Source: Bacteroides reticulotermitis JCM 10512
Lineage (GTDB): Bacteria; Bacteroidota; Bacteroidia; Bacteroidales; Bacteroidaceae
Assembly: GCF_000517545.1 (NCBI RefSeq)
Contig: NZ_BAIV01000010.1
Coordinates: 95,746-159,745 of the forward strand
Length of the DNA stretch: 64,000 nucleotides
Direction of reading: 5' to 3'
In this document: one piece after another, positions 37,901 to 48,194 of the stretch
Layout: each line of letters begins with the position of its first letter
Numbering within the stretch: the stretch's first letter is position 1
Translations under genes and position numbers: made by a program
The notes under the pieces: generated by a model
Told to the model about the DNA's origin: nothing
Database searches by the model: none
Seen by the model: the letters and a program-made list of their open reading frames with translations, nothing else

Positions 37901-40302
37901 ATGAAATGTAAAGTACGCAAATTAGGATGGATTGTCTTTATACTAATTTATCCTTTAAATTTAAGTGCGCAGGAAGCAGAGCGGAAGATTGCCTATGATA
38001 ATTATCGTCAATATGAAACTGCTGCCCAACAAGTAAGTGATCCTGCGAAAGAAGCATCTATACAACTTTTCAGGAAATATTTCTCCGAGTATTCTGAACG
38101 AATAAGTAAGAATTTGCAACTTGAATTAGAGAAATACATACAATTATTGAGGACTGACGGTTCTTTTTCGGATCTGAGTGATAGTAATGCCGGCAAAGCT
38201 TTAAAAGGCAATGAGGCTGATAGTGGAGGTTCAATAACAGATGCGTTGAATCGTATTTGGACTATCTCAGAAGCTTTTCGAGAAGGTAAACTGACGGTAG
38301 AGCAAAATTCTGATCTTTGGGATAAGTGTCAAAAAGCAATTCTTCGTTATGGAAATATGGAAATCAGCAGGCCTAATACATGGGTACGTTTTCATGCTTC
38401 TTGCTTTGCTATTCCGACAGCAGCAGTGAATATTTACTTCTGTCATTTGAAGCAGATGGAGAATGTGGAACAAGGATGTGTAAAAGACGAACAGTTGACT
38501 GCCGTTTGTGATATGCTAAAAATGCTTGCTTTGCAAGCTTGGACGCAGCCATTCCGCAATGATGATACGGATCAGAATGTTGTGCAATTGGAACGTTTTC
38601 GTAATCATGTTTGGTGGGTTGGCGGTAATGCGTTGGGGTATCGGTCGTTGTTGCCGGTTGCTTTCATGTTTCGTTCTATCCCAATGGTCGATTTGCTCGC
38701 CGAGGTATGTCAAAAGGCAATTAGCGTAACGTCTCAAAATACATATGATGATTCACTTTGGAATGAAGGTTTTACTGCTGACGGTGCTGGATGGGGGCAT
38801 GGAAAGCAGTGTTTGATTTGGGGATATCCAATTGATGGCACGTTGAATGCCTTGAATATGTTAAGCCTGCTGAAAAAATCGCCTTGGGAGCGGAAGTTAA
38901 CTCGAGAGAATGTGGACGCCTTGTTTAATTATTTCAGAGGTAGTAATTATTATTATTATAAGGGATACACTTTACCTTGTTTAGATCGTAATTCGATGAG
39001 CTACAAGCCCGATGGATCTGTTATCCGGTATAATGGTATGCTAAAGCAACTATTAGACAATTGGTCAGATTGTTTTAGCGAGAGTGAGTTGCAGGAGATA
39101 AAGCAATTATATGCTGAAGTTAGAACAAAAACGATTTTGATGAAAGACTATAGTAGCTTGTATAATGGTACACGGTGGTTTTTCAACAATGATGATTTAA
39201 TTAAAAAGAACGATCGATATCATATTATTGTAAATATGTCCTCTAGCCGTTGCGATGGTATTGAAAGTGCAATCGGATTCGCGGATTCTTATAATTTCTA
39301 TACGACGGATGGTATTACTTTATTTCAGAAAGACGGGAATGAATATGGTAAGGCCCTTGGCGCTTATGATGTTACCGCTTTCCCAGGCGTGACAGCTCGT
39401 GAAGGTATGGACCGTTTAATTCCTGTTACTAATTGGAGAGGGTATTGTAGTAAATACAATTTTGCGGCTGCGGCTACTAGGGGAGGAGAGAATGCAGTGG
39501 CTGGTTACATCTTTGAAAAGATGAATGCTTCCGATAAGGAAGGGGTAAACGATCGTGGGGATAATCATGGTAAGAATGAAATTCTTTATGGTGTTAAAGC
39601 CTATAAATCTTATTTTATGTTTGGAGATTATATGGTGGCTTTAGGAGCTGGTATTACTAATAAGCATCCGGAGATTGCCGGAAATATTAGGACTTCCATT
39701 GAACAAACCGAGAAAACGGGCAAAGTGTATGTGAATAAAGGCAAGGGGATTGAATGGATTGTTCAACAAGGTAAATTTGCTTATTCTGCATTTCCAGCGT
39801 ATAGTCGTAAAGTTCATTATACTTGTGAAACGAAAAAGACAAATTGGATGAAAATGAATAGTTCGAATCAAAACAATAAGGATCTTCCGGGACAAGTAGA
39901 TATCTTTCGTATGTGGATTGATCATGGACCCAAACCCATTAATGAATCTTATGGTTATGTGGTATATGCCGGCGAAGGTCTGCCAGCAGAAAGGTATCCA
40001 TTCGAAGTATTACGTAATGATACGTTGGTGCAGGTATTCAGGTTGCAGAAAGTCAAATAATAGAAGCCGTCTTTTATTCCTCGGAAGAGATTTTAAAAAC
40101 GAAAAACATGACGATTGAAGTTTCTTCTCCCTGTGCTTTACTGATAGAAAAGGAGAAGGGTGGCTATACGATCTCTGTTACAGACCCGGAGATGAATAAA
40201 GATTGTACGGAGATACGCGTGAAGATAAATGGTAAATCGGTGAGTTGTGCAATGCCGCAGGGGAGGTATGGTGGTAAATCTACAGTTGTTTTTATGCGAT
40301 AA
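37901..40302 (+). CDS. PL8-type polysaccharide lyase, PUL2, frameshifted near the C-terminus
   Basis: A secreted paralogue of the PUL1 lyase, roughly 60% or more identical by eye in the catalytic half. I chose the start at 37901 (MKCKVRK) because it gives a signal peptide ending at LSAQ; an upstream start at 37865 would lie inside the hairpin. Conserved blocks: FRNHVWWVGGNAL, ADGAGWGHG, IWGYPIDG, NFYTTDGITLFQK. The frame breaks near 40032 (GG where GGG would fit) and the last 90 residues continue in the next frame to 40302, giving about 800 residues. The catalytic half is unaffected. Same role as the PUL1 enzyme; a different linkage or sulfation preference is possible. Confidence 0.8.
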
Positions 40303-40521
40303 GACGGAACACTTGTAGAAGTATGGGGGCCGATGTGCCTCATATCCCTTTTTGAGTACTGCTTAAGTTTCGACTCTTTTTGCGCCCCATACAATAATCG
40401 TGTAGCTATTCTGCATCTATATTTTCATCTTCGGGGCTTGACAGAAGCACATTACACAATGATACAACACTCTTATGACTTAGTCACTTTTTTGCATATC
40501 GTTCAGTATATCAGTTGATTG

Positions 40522-40918
40522 CAATGCGCCTTCTTTTTTTTTAATCACTTGATTTTGATGAGCGATGGCCATTGATTATTTTTTCCCAAAAGAGGGTTTT
40601 CAATTCACTAAATAAATCTTTTCTTAAGCCATATCGTGTGCAACTATTAGTGGATTTAATCAGTTTTTATTGTGCTGATAATCTTCTTATTAGCTGTTTC
40701 ACATAATGTGCGACGGCTGTTCCACATTATGTGGGACACGTGCTTCACAATATGTGAGTCAGCTGTTCCACAGTTGTGGAACAGGAAATGTAATGGGCAA
40801 AAAATGCTTTTTATTAGTTGTTTACTACTATCTAATGGGAGGTTTTAGCCAAGTACACAGCCTTTGGAAATCAGTATAATCTATTGAGTAGATCAGTCTG
40901 AGAAAAGAAGGCGCATTG
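40522..40918. repeat. 16-bp inverted repeat enclosing array C
   Basis: CAATGCGCCTTCTTTT (40522-40537) is the exact complement of AAAAGAAGGCGCATTG (40903-40918), with 365 bp between. Both arms are preceded outwards by degenerate GAT words. No integrase, transposase or target duplication was seen. Confidence 0.55.
40693..40783. repeat. array C: four tandem palindromic units of 22-24 bp
   Basis: Palindromic cores CACATAATGTG (40700), CACATTATGTG (40723), CACAATATGTG (40746) and CACAGTTGTG (40769) recur every 22-23 bp. Three of the four are preceded by GCTGTTC or GCTGTTT. The changes inside the cores tend to be compensated on the other side, so each unit stays palindromic. Confidence 0.65.
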
Positions 40919-41190
40919 TATCGAATTGTTGATCAGGAGTTTACGGCAAAAAGTGACTATGACGAGATGTGTTTTACATTTTGTTACTCGCTTAAATTAC
41001 GTATTTGATCGGTTAATTAGTTTATAGATTAGGCTATATCCCTTGGTTTTAGATTGATCTCAGTTAAGATCGATTAACGAAGAGTTATGTATAGTCCCAT
41101 ACTTTCGCAGGTGGTCCTTAGGTCATCTTCCAGTTATCGATAACAGTAAGGTGTTTTGTATGAAAAAGAGGCTTGATTCTTAGGGTACTA

Positions 41191-42425
41191 TCATTCGGTT
41201 CTCTTGCAAGAATTGGATTGGAAGAACTCATTAAGTGTATCTTCGTAGTTACCCTGTACCAAGATATGGTGGTTGCCTAGCGGGTTCTTTAGGAAGTAAT
41301 CGGTTGGGGTATTCATCCGAATGCGAACCTGCGTGCGGCACATATTGATGTAATTGGTATTTTCAGTCAGCGTTCCCGTCGATAGATAGTACTCATCCAG
41401 ACATTCTCCACCGCATTTGACGATAGTTACGTCTCCGGTAGGAAGCATTCCCTGAATTCCAATCCCTCTTTCTGTTTCGAAATGATTACGTATGATGTAC
41501 CTCTCCGCTTGCTTCAAGCCAATGGTACAATGAGAAAGAATGAGTTCATTATTGCGACTGTTGATCATAGACGGGTTTGCCATAAAAGAACCTTTGCCAG
41601 TCAAAGCCTTAGTTGCCAGAAGCGTAAATACCGATTGGAGATCGCCCTCGCATCCGGCTACTATTCCTTCATCATTCAGTAAAGATAAAGCCAAGCAACC
41701 GGTTGTGTCAAGTTGTTCGATGAGCTTGAAACAGCTAAGTGTAAGTGCGTCCAAATTCTCTTCGATGCTAATTTTCTTGATAGCCCGATACAAACGCATG
41801 GCTTTTATCAGGTCTTTAGGAGTTGCTTCACGGCACGCCAAGGCTTGCGAGGCTACTGCTGCGCATGAAGCGCCTACTTCGTCATCGGTAATTTGCTCGA
41901 AAGTATCGTAAACACGTTGCAAGGGAATATCCAGATATTCAATGCCCCAGCGGCGTTTAGCAACAGGTAATCCACATTGCTGGCTACCAGCCAGGAAGAA
42001 GGACTACCGATCACACCGATACGTTTGCCATACAAGAAGCGTTGTGCCTTGAAGTTATTGTATAATATGTGAATCCGTTGAATAATAGTCGGTAATTCGC
42101 CATGCAAAATCTCACTTTTCATACCCCGTCCACGCAGCCATGCGGAAATTTCCAATGCGGCAGCGAGAGAGTTTTGCATACCATCCGCTAGAATAATAGC
42201 CGGGCGAGGTAATCGTTCAAAATGTTGTACAACTAATCTCTCAACTCCCCCGGTAGCAATGAAGATAACTTTAAAGTCATCGCTACTTAATTGATCCATG
42301 TCTTGGTAATTAATGAGCTTTACGGTATAATACTTTTCAAGTTCACTAAGCACTGCTTCGTGAGAACTGCGCAATTGCGCCGGTTTGTGCAGAGAAGAGG
42401 CGAAAGAGATAAGATGTACGATCAT
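41191..42425 (-). CDS. fucose/arabinose isomerase-like protein, frameshifted
   Basis: Read in two frames; about 411 residues with one base restored. The N-terminal frame starts MIVHLISFASSLHKPAQ and runs to SNVDYL. The second frame resumes at VAKRRWGIEYLDIPLQR and ends at 41191. The break is near 41978-41982. The C-terminal half has GCEGDLQSVFTLLATKALTG followed by SFMANPS, similar to the conserved acidic block of the L-fucose isomerase C-terminal family. The substrate is not known. It is divergent from the aminotransferase gene and not part of a visible sugar operon. Confidence 0.6.
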
Positions 42426-42546
42426 TCTGGTTGAGAGTTTTGGTTCTTTGATATAGCAAATGTATAGTTTTCTTTTGGCATATCCACTACAAATTTAGCT
42501 TGATAAGGTTTTTAAAGTTTTTATATCTCTGTATCCAAATTATTGC

Positions 42547-42554
42547 GTACATTT
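42547..42554 (+). promoter_or_regulatory. -7 box for the aminotransferase gene
   Basis: TACATTTG matches TAnnTTTG, 52 bp before the start codon in the divergent gap with the isomerase-like gene. No exact -33 TTTG. Confidence 0.4.
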
Positions 42555-42606
42555 GCAGCTTCGAGTCTAAAAAGTAAATACTAATTAGTGAATTGTAATT
42601 AAAGTT

Positions 42607-43806
42607 ATGCCAATTATATCTGATCGCGGAAACGAGATGCCTGCATCTCCTATTAGAAAGCTGGCTCCTTTGGCTGATGCAGCCAAACAGCGAGGAGTCC
42701 ATGTGTTTCACCTGAATATCGGACAGCCTGATCTGCCCACTCCTCAGGTCGCGATTGACGCGATACGCAATATAGATCTTAAAGTGCTGGAATATAGTCC
42801 CAGTGCCGGTTATCGTAGCTATCGCGAAAAGTTGGTGGGATATTATGCTAAGTTCAATATTAATCTGACTGCTGATGATATTATCATCACTTCCGGAGGT
42901 TCAGAGGCGGTACTTTTTTCCTTTCTGTCTTGTTTGAATCCGGGTGATGAGATTATTGTTCCCGAACCTGCGTATGCCAACTATATGGCGTTTGCTATTT
43001 CTGCCGGAGCTAAAATCCGCACGATAGCTACAACTATTGAAGAAGGTTTCTCGCTGCCCAAAGTAGAGAAATTTGAAGAACTGATTAATGAGCGGACTAA
43101 AGCGATTCTGATTTGTAACCCTAATAATCCTACGGGATATTTATATACACGTCGTGAGATGAATCAGATACGCGATTTGGTGAAGAAATATGATCTATTC
43201 CTCTTCTCCGATGAAGTGTATCGTGAATTTATCTATACAGGCTCACCTTATATTTCGGCCTGTCATTTGGAAGGAATACAGAATAATGTAGTCTTGATTG
43301 ATTCAGTATCCAAACGGTACTCCGAGTGTGGAATCCGTATTGGCGCATTGATAACCAAGAATAAAGAAATACGAGATGCGGTAATGAAGTTCTGTCAGGC
43401 TAGGCTGAGTCCTCCTTTGATTGGACAGATCGCTGCTGAGGCTTCTTTAGACGCTCCCGAAGAATATTATCGCGAGACCTATGATGAATATGTAGAACGT
43501 AGGAAATGTTTGATCGATGGATTGAATCGTATTCCGGGGGTGTATTCTCCCATTCCGATGGGCGCTTTCTACACGGTAGCCAAACTTCCGGTAGATGATT
43601 CCGATCGCTTTTGCGCTTGGTGCCTGTCCGATTTTGAATATGAAGGACAAACTGTATTCATGGCTCCGGCTTCCGGCTTTTATACAACGCCCGGTTCCGG
43701 TATTAATGAAGTACGTATCGCCTATGTCTTGAAGAAAGAAGACCTGAACCGCGCGCTTTTCATCTTGCAAAAAGCGTTAGAAGTATACCCGGGAAGAACC
43801 CAATAG
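42607..43806 (+). CDS. PLP-dependent aminotransferase, class I/II
   Basis: A 399-residue cytoplasmic fold-type I aminotransferase of the aspartate aminotransferase group. Features: NIGQPDLPTP at 37-46, the cofactor-binding ITSGGSEA near 94-101, NPNNPTGY at 171-178, SDEVYREF at 201-208, and the PLP lysine Lys236 in DSVSKRYSECGIR, where the usual SK is followed by an RIG-type loop. Substrate specificity (aspartate, branched or aromatic amino acids) cannot be told. A gap of about 95 bp separates it from the downstream permease gene. Confidence 0.9.
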   Translation: MPIISDRGNEMPASPIRKLAPLADAAKQRGVHVFHLNIGQPDLPTPQVAIDAIRNIDLKVLEYSPSAGYRSYREKLVGYYAKFNINLTADDIIITSGGSEAVLFSFLSCLNPGDEIIVPEPAYANYMAFAISAGAKIRTIATTIEEGFSLPKVEKFEELINERTKAILICNPNNPTGYLYTRREMNQIRDLVKKYDLFLFSDEVYREFIYTGSPYISACHLEGIQNNVVLIDSVSKRYSECGIRIGALITKNKEIRDAVMKFCQARLSPPLIGQIAAEASLDAPEEYYRETYDEYVERRKCLIDGLNRIPGVYSPIPMGAFYTVAKLPVDDSDRFCAWCLSDFEYEGQTVFMAPASGFYTTPGSGINEVRIAYVLKKEDLNRALFILQKALEVYPGRTQ

Positions 43807-43900
43807 CATAAGCTTGATACCTTTTGTGAGGAAAGGCCCACTGGATAATCTATTAGGGAATAGAAAACATGGAGGAATTTGTCAGTTATAAATTTTTGGA

Positions 43901-45208
43901 ATGTCATTTATAAAATCAAATAAGCCGGAAAATCCTGCCACCTCTTCGTCGGAGAGGGGTAAGATCCGGCTTTCTTATTTCCTAGCCCGCCGTATCTATC
44001 GGGAGAGTGACGGTGGAAAACGGGTGTCTCGTCCGGCAGTGCTTATTGCCATGGCAGGTATTGCCATCGGACTGGCTGTGATGATTATCACCGTTGCCGT
44101 TGTTATTGGATTTAAGACCGAAGTACGGAATAAGGTTATTGGTTTTGGTTCACATATTCAGATCACGAATCTGGATGCTGTCAGTTCGTACGAAACTCAT
44201 CCGGTCGTGGTAGACGACAGTGTGTTTGCCGCTCTTTCCAACTATCCCGAGGTTGCTCATGTAGAACGTTACTCAACTAAGCCGGGGATGATAAAAACCG
44301 ATGATGCTTTTCAGGGAATGGTCTTGAAAGGAGTAGGCCCGGAGTTTGACAATCGTTTTATCAAAGACCATCTGTTGGAAGGAGAAATACCTGCTTTCAG
44401 CGATTCGGCGTCTAGCAATAAGGTCGTTATCTCTAAAGCTTTAGCCACTAAATTGAAACTTAAACTTGGGGATAAGATTTATACCTACTTTATTCAGGAT
44501 GATATTCGTGCCCGTCGACTGTCCATTGTCGGGATCTATCAGACCAACTTCTCGGAATACGACAATCTTTTCCTGTTGACCGATATCTGCATGGTCAATC
44601 GGCTGAATGGTTGGCAACCGGAACAAGTGAGTGGCGTTGAAATACAAATCCGTGATTATAGCAAGTTAAAAGACGTCACCTATGAAATAGCGATAGATAC
44701 CGATAATCGGAAAGATTCGCTGGGAGGTACCTATTATGTGCGTAGCATCGAACAACTGAACCCGCAGATCTTTGCCTGGTTGAATCTATTGGACTTGAAT
44801 GTCTGGGTTATATTGTTCCTGATGGTAGGAGTGGCCGGTTTTACTATGATTTCCGGGCTGTTGATCATCATTATAGAGCGTACCAATATGATTGGTATTC
44901 TGAAAGCCTTGGGAGCGACTAACTTCACCATACGTAAAACATTCCTTTGGTTTGCCGTATTCTTAATTGGTAAAGGGATGATCTGGGGAAATGCTGTCGG
45001 ACTAGCCTTTTGCTTCCTACAGACCCAGTTCGGTATCTTCAAACTCGATCCGGAAACCTATTATGTAGATACCGTACCGGTTTCCTTCAACGTGTTACTC
45101 TTCTTATTGATCAATTTGGGTACACTTTTAGTATCCGTAATGATGCTTATCGGGCCTTCTTTCCTGATAACTAAGATCAATCCGGCCAGTTCGATGCGAT
45201 ATGAGTGA
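43901..45208 (+). CDS. FtsX-like ABC transporter permease (LolC/E type)
   Basis: A 435-residue inner-membrane permease with the MacB/LolCE layout: a cytoplasmic N-terminus with SYFLARRIYRE, a first membrane segment near 48-70, a large periplasmic domain to about residue 295, and three C-terminal membrane segments. The GILKALGATNFTIRKTF block near 328-344 is the coupling-helix region of LolC/E/FtsX proteins. It probably works in lipoprotein release or a related envelope process with an ATPase encoded elsewhere, as none is adjacent. Its end is 15 bp from that of the convergent glycosyltransferase gene. Confidence 0.85.
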   Translation: MSFIKSNKPENPATSSSERGKIRLSYFLARRIYRESDGGKRVSRPAVLIAMAGIAIGLAVMIITVAVVIGFKTEVRNKVIGFGSHIQITNLDAVSSYETHPVVVDDSVFAALSNYPEVAHVERYSTKPGMIKTDDAFQGMVLKGVGPEFDNRFIKDHLLEGEIPAFSDSASSNKVVISKALATKLKLKLGDKIYTYFIQDDIRARRLSIVGIYQTNFSEYDNLFLLTDICMVNRLNGWQPEQVSGVEIQIRDYSKLKDVTYEIAIDTDNRKDSLGGTYYVRSIEQLNPQIFAWLNLLDLNVWVILFLMVGVAGFTMISGLLIIIIERTNMIGILKALGATNFTIRKTFLWFAVFLIGKGMIWGNAVGLAFCFLQTQFGIFKLDPETYYVDTVPVSFNVLLFLLINLGTLLVSVMMLIGPSFLITKINPASSMRYE

Positions 45209-45223
45209 TTCAGGGTGAGGAGC

Positions 45224-46396
45224 TTATCTCCTCATGAAGTCACCCTTCCGACGAAACAAACGATGCGATTTGAATTGTAGCGATTGTATCGGTTGAAACA
45301 GGTCGAATACCGGTAAAGACAAGTAGTATTTTCTATCTCCTCCCATCTCTTTAGCAGTCTGATTAATTATCGTAGCCTGAACAGCATAGCGAATCAACCA
45401 AATGAGAAGAGCTATACCGGCAATGAGCCAATGCGCATTGAGAATACCTATTACGATAGTTGCCACGCAAGCCGCATGGAACAGTAGCCGGGAAAATGTT
45501 TCAAAGCCAGCCAGGTACCGTTGGATTCCCTTATAGAAACGGGCAGTAGCCATGTAGCTTGTTTTCTCTTCTTTCCAGTCGCTATATCGGTACATGGGTT
45601 GAATGCGTACGGTCGCATTGTAATCAGTTTCCACCCGTGTGTTCTCTTTATTGGCTATCTGATTGATAAATAAATCATCTTCTCCGCGTTGGAGATTCAA
45701 GTAAGAAGAGAATCCTTTATGTTTGAAAAACAACTCTTTGCGGTAGGCGAGGTTGCGTCCCATGCCCATATAAGGTTTGCCGGCAAGTGCAAAGCCCAAG
45801 TAGCGCAAAGATTGGAAGAAGGCATCAAAAGCAATTCGCTTATGTACCCATCCTTTGGTACGGTCGTAACCGCTATACCCCAATACCACTTCCGTGCGAG
45901 GGGTAAAGTTACGTGCCATTAGCCTCAACCATTGATCACTTGCGGGCATACAGTTAGTCTCTGTGAATACCAACCAGTCGTGCTTACTGGCTTTGATGCC
46001 TAAAGTTACGGAAAGCTTTTTGCGGCTGATGTAGCGGGCGCTTTCGGGTGTAAAGCTATGATACAGATGTGAATATTTCTCTTCCAACATACCCAATACA
46101 TCTTCGGTTTCATCCGTGGAAGCATCATCGATCACAATAACTTCAAACTGTGGATAGTCTTGTTCGAGAATGGCGGGTAATATCTTTCTTAGGTTATCGG
46201 CTTCGTTACGTGCACAGAGAATGACGGATATGGGTGGCAATTCTTTTGAGAAGTGTATGTCTTCCTTGCGTAAAGCTTTGTTGCGAGCGTGTATCCGATT
46301 GTACAAACCGTAATAATAGGCTATCTGAATAATTAAAAGAATCCCTGCAGCTGACAATAGAATCAGTTCAGTTGTATTGAATGTAAATGCTTCCAT
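45224..46396 (-). CDS. membrane glycosyltransferase, family 2
   Basis: A 390-residue protein with an N-terminal membrane segment (about 10-30), a cytoplasmic GT-A domain and two C-terminal membrane segments (about 300-345). GT2 features: ISVILCARNEADNLRKIL near 56-73, VIDDASTDET near 91-100, the acidic FTETNC motif, and GEDDLFINQIA as the acceptor-site acid. It is probably a processive or polyprenyl-dependent sugar transferase; donor and acceptor are not evident. Cotranscription with the upstream AI-2E-type gene (56-bp gap) is possible, though a -7 box also lies in that gap. Confidence 0.85.
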   Translation of the reverse strand: MEAFTFNTTELILLSAAGILLIIQIAYYYGLYNRIHARNKALRKEDIHFSKELPPISVILCARNEADNLRKILPAILEQDYPQFEVIVIDDASTDETEDVLGMLEEKYSHLYHSFTPESARYISRKKLSVTLGIKASKHDWLVFTETNCMPASDQWLRLMARNFTPRTEVVLGYSGYDRTKGWVHKRIAFDAFFQSLRYLGFALAGKPYMGMGRNLAYRKELFFKHKGFSSYLNLQRGEDDLFINQIANKENTRVETDYNATVRIQPMYRYSDWKEEKTSYMATARFYKGIQRYLAGFETFSRLLFHAACVATIVIGILNAHWLIAGIALLIWLIRYAVQATIINQTAKEMGGDRKYYLSLPVFDLFQPIQSLQFKSHRLFRRKGDFMRR

Positions 46397-46423
46397 TAAA
46401 TTAAGATGTCGTTTTTATATCTG

Positions 46424-46431
46424 CAAAAGTA
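46424..46431 (-). promoter_or_regulatory. -7 box for the glycosyltransferase gene
   Basis: On the minus strand TACTTTTG, a match to TAnnTTTG, 28 bp before the start codon. Confidence 0.35.
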
Positions 46432-46452
46432 CACATTTATTTGGTAGTTCTA

Positions 46453-47478
46453 TCACTCCTCGGAGAGGTTATTTCGTGCGTCGAGATATTCTTTCTTAAA
46501 CATATCGACAAAGAGAATGAATAGCGAGAGAAGTAACGGCCCGAAGATGATCCCCATAAACCCAAACAACTGTAGACCTATGACTACTCCGAAAATAGTA
46601 ATGAGCGGATGAATGTTAGCCATCTTCTTCTGAAGCATGAATCGTATCAGGTTATCCAATTGTGAAACGACCAGACTACCATAGGCAAAGAGCCCAATTG
46701 CACTGACCCAGTCGCCATTGAGTGCGAAATAGCCTACTACCGGAAACCAGACCAAAGCTGTGCCAACCATTGGAATCACAGTAGCAAAGCAGGTTAAAAT
46801 ACCTAGTACCCATGCATTCGGTGCCCCGAATATTAGGTAACCAATCATGGCAACGCCTCCCTGTATGATAGCAAGCAAGGGAATCCCAATCGCATTGGAT
46901 CGGACAATCATATTAATCTTATGCACCACCTCTTGCGTATTTGCTTCGCTAAAAGGAAGAATATCGTTGATGTAGGCTTCCATTTTTCTACCGCCGATCA
47001 ACATGAAGTACAACACAAAGAGCATTACGAATAAGTTCACCGCCAAGCTGCTGATACTTTCCATAACGCCTTGTCCGAAGCGCGAAAGGAGAGAAATAAT
47101 GAACGAAAGCGTGTCTTTGTCCAGTATGTCATATCCGGTTTTGGACTTAATTATGTTGACTGTCTGCTCGATAGGCTCGACAAAGGTCTGAGGATCCAGG
47201 TTAATGTCTTGGAGGTTGGTCACTAATATCCAGACCACTATTGCGGCAGGCATGAGGAAAACCAGAATCGTTTCGGCAGTGATGAGGAAAGCGCCGACAC
47301 TACGTCGTATCTTCTTTTTCTCAGTCAGGAAGTTCATTTGCCCGCGGACAAGAATATAGATCGTTAGTGCTCCGAGTATCCCTCCAAGAAAGGGAGTGAT
47401 GTGGCGGAAGATGACAATGCCTATCGTCAGTATAATGACGATAAGAGAATATTTCCAGTACTGTTCTTTCATGCTCAT
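46453..47478 (-). CDS. AI-2E family transporter
   Basis: A 341-residue inner-membrane protein with about eight hydrophobic segments, of the AI-2E/YdiK/PerM family. I set the start at 47478 (MSMKEQYWKY): the open frame runs further upstream, but only by crossing into the divergent gene at 47566. Family features: paired N-terminal segments, a hydrophilic middle near residues 90-160, and the C-terminal LDNLIRFMLQKKMANIHPL and GIIFGPLLLSLF blocks. Members export diverse small molecules or ions; the name does not prove AI-2 transport. Confidence 0.85.
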   Translation of the reverse strand: MSMKEQYWKYSLIVIILTIGIVIFRHITPFLGGILGALTIYILVRGQMNFLTEKKKIRRSVGAFLITAETILVFLMPAAIVVWILVTNLQDINLDPQTFVEPIEQTVNIIKSKTGYDILDKDTLSFIISLLSRFGQGVMESISSLAVNLFVMLFVLYFMLIGGRKMEAYINDILPFSEANTQEVVHKINMIVRSNAIGIPLLAIIQGGVAMIGYLIFGAPNAWVLGILTCFATVIPMVGTALVWFPVVGYFALNGDWVSAIGLFAYGSLVVSQLDNLIRFMLQKKMANIHPLITIFGVVIGLQLFGFMGIIFGPLLLSLFILFVDMFKKEYLDARNNLSEE

Positions 47479-47537
47479 ATTGTACAGTTCGTTTACACTA
47501 ATAAACGTTCGGTGGGAGGGAATAGTTTGCGAATGTC

Positions 47538-47545
47538 TATCTTTG
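47538..47545 (+). promoter_or_regulatory. -7 box for the small membrane protein gene
   Basis: TATCTTTG matches TAnnTTTG, 20 bp upstream of the start at 47566, in the 87-bp divergent gap. Confidence 0.4.
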
Positions 47546-47565
47546 CCCCAAATAAATTTGTATCG

Positions 47566-48093
47566 ATGAGTAAAATAACATTCGGAGTGCTTTGGTTTTT
47601 TATGATCCTGGTAGTTATCAGTTCGTGCGGTATGGGTGGTGTTATCTATAACAAGACGCTTATTGAGTGGTGGATTCCGATCGCGGTTGCCCTTGCTTTG
47701 GCCCTTGTTACAACCCCTTTTTATCGAAGGTGGAGTTGGCTTATGTCTTCCGACAAGATAGCCAATCTCTTGTGTCATTGGATTTGTATAGGCTCCATCG
47801 GCTATATTGCTTTCTTGGGTGGAAACTATTGGTTCTCGCATTCGGATTATCAAGAAAAAGTTCTGATAGAGGGCAAATACCAGAAGAAGATTAAAAAGGT
47901 TCGCCAGCAAGGGCGACATTATATAACGGAAGGCTTTCGCATGGAATATTATCTACTGCTTGTTTTCAATAATGGAGAAACGAAAATGCTTGAGGTGCCG
48001 TTTGCCCTCTATAAGAGAAGTAAGAAAGGCAATACCCGAACCATAGGCTTGCGTGAAGGCTACTTTGGGTTTCCGGTGGTTGTCGACAAATAA
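47566..48093 (+). CDS. small membrane protein of unknown function
   Basis: A 175-residue protein starting at MSKITFG; the open frame extends upstream only across the divergent transporter gene, so I reject the longer start. It has three or four hydrophobic segments (about 5-27, 32-52, 65-90), then a soluble tail of about 80 residues beginning SDYQEKVLIEGKYQKK. The tail is basic and beta-rich, as if a small cytoplasmic or periplasmic domain. I do not recognise the family. The Cys in VVISSCGMGG sits in a lipobox-like place, but the following hydrophobic segments argue for a membrane protein. Confidence 0.65.
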   Translation: MSKITFGVLWFFMILVVISSCGMGGVIYNKTLIEWWIPIAVALALALVTTPFYRRWSWLMSSDKIANLLCHWICIGSIGYIAFLGGNYWFSHSDYQEKVLIEGKYQKKIKKVRQQGRHYITEGFRMEYYLLLVFNNGETKMLEVPFALYKRSKKGNTRTIGLREGYFGFPVVVDK

Positions 48094-48194
48094 TTAGTCT
48101 CTCCAATCCCATCTCTTGTCTATAAACCAGATGTGTTCGTCTCTTTTTAGAAAAAGGAAGTGAATTGCTCTTTATCTTCGTTGTGAAATAAAAA

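Larger units (their letters stand above)
40303..41190. other. non-coding gap with array C and a flanking inverted repeat
   Basis: Nearly 890 bp between two genes that end towards each other. I see no gene. It contains a four-unit array (40693-40783) and a 16-bp perfect inverted repeat whose arms lie at 40522-40537 and 40903-40918, both listed separately. Confidence 0.6.

Noticed and set aside
40693..40783. CRISPR array
   Set aside because: The units are adjacent degenerate copies without unique spacers of 30 bp or more, and no cas gene is present. The same holds for the other four arrays.
40522..40918. Insertion sequence
   Set aside because: Inverted repeats are present, but no transposase and no target-site duplication are visible.
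47479..47919. N-terminal extension of the AI-2E-type transporter
   Set aside because: The extension overlaps the divergent membrane protein gene and lacks transporter character. The family start is at 47478.
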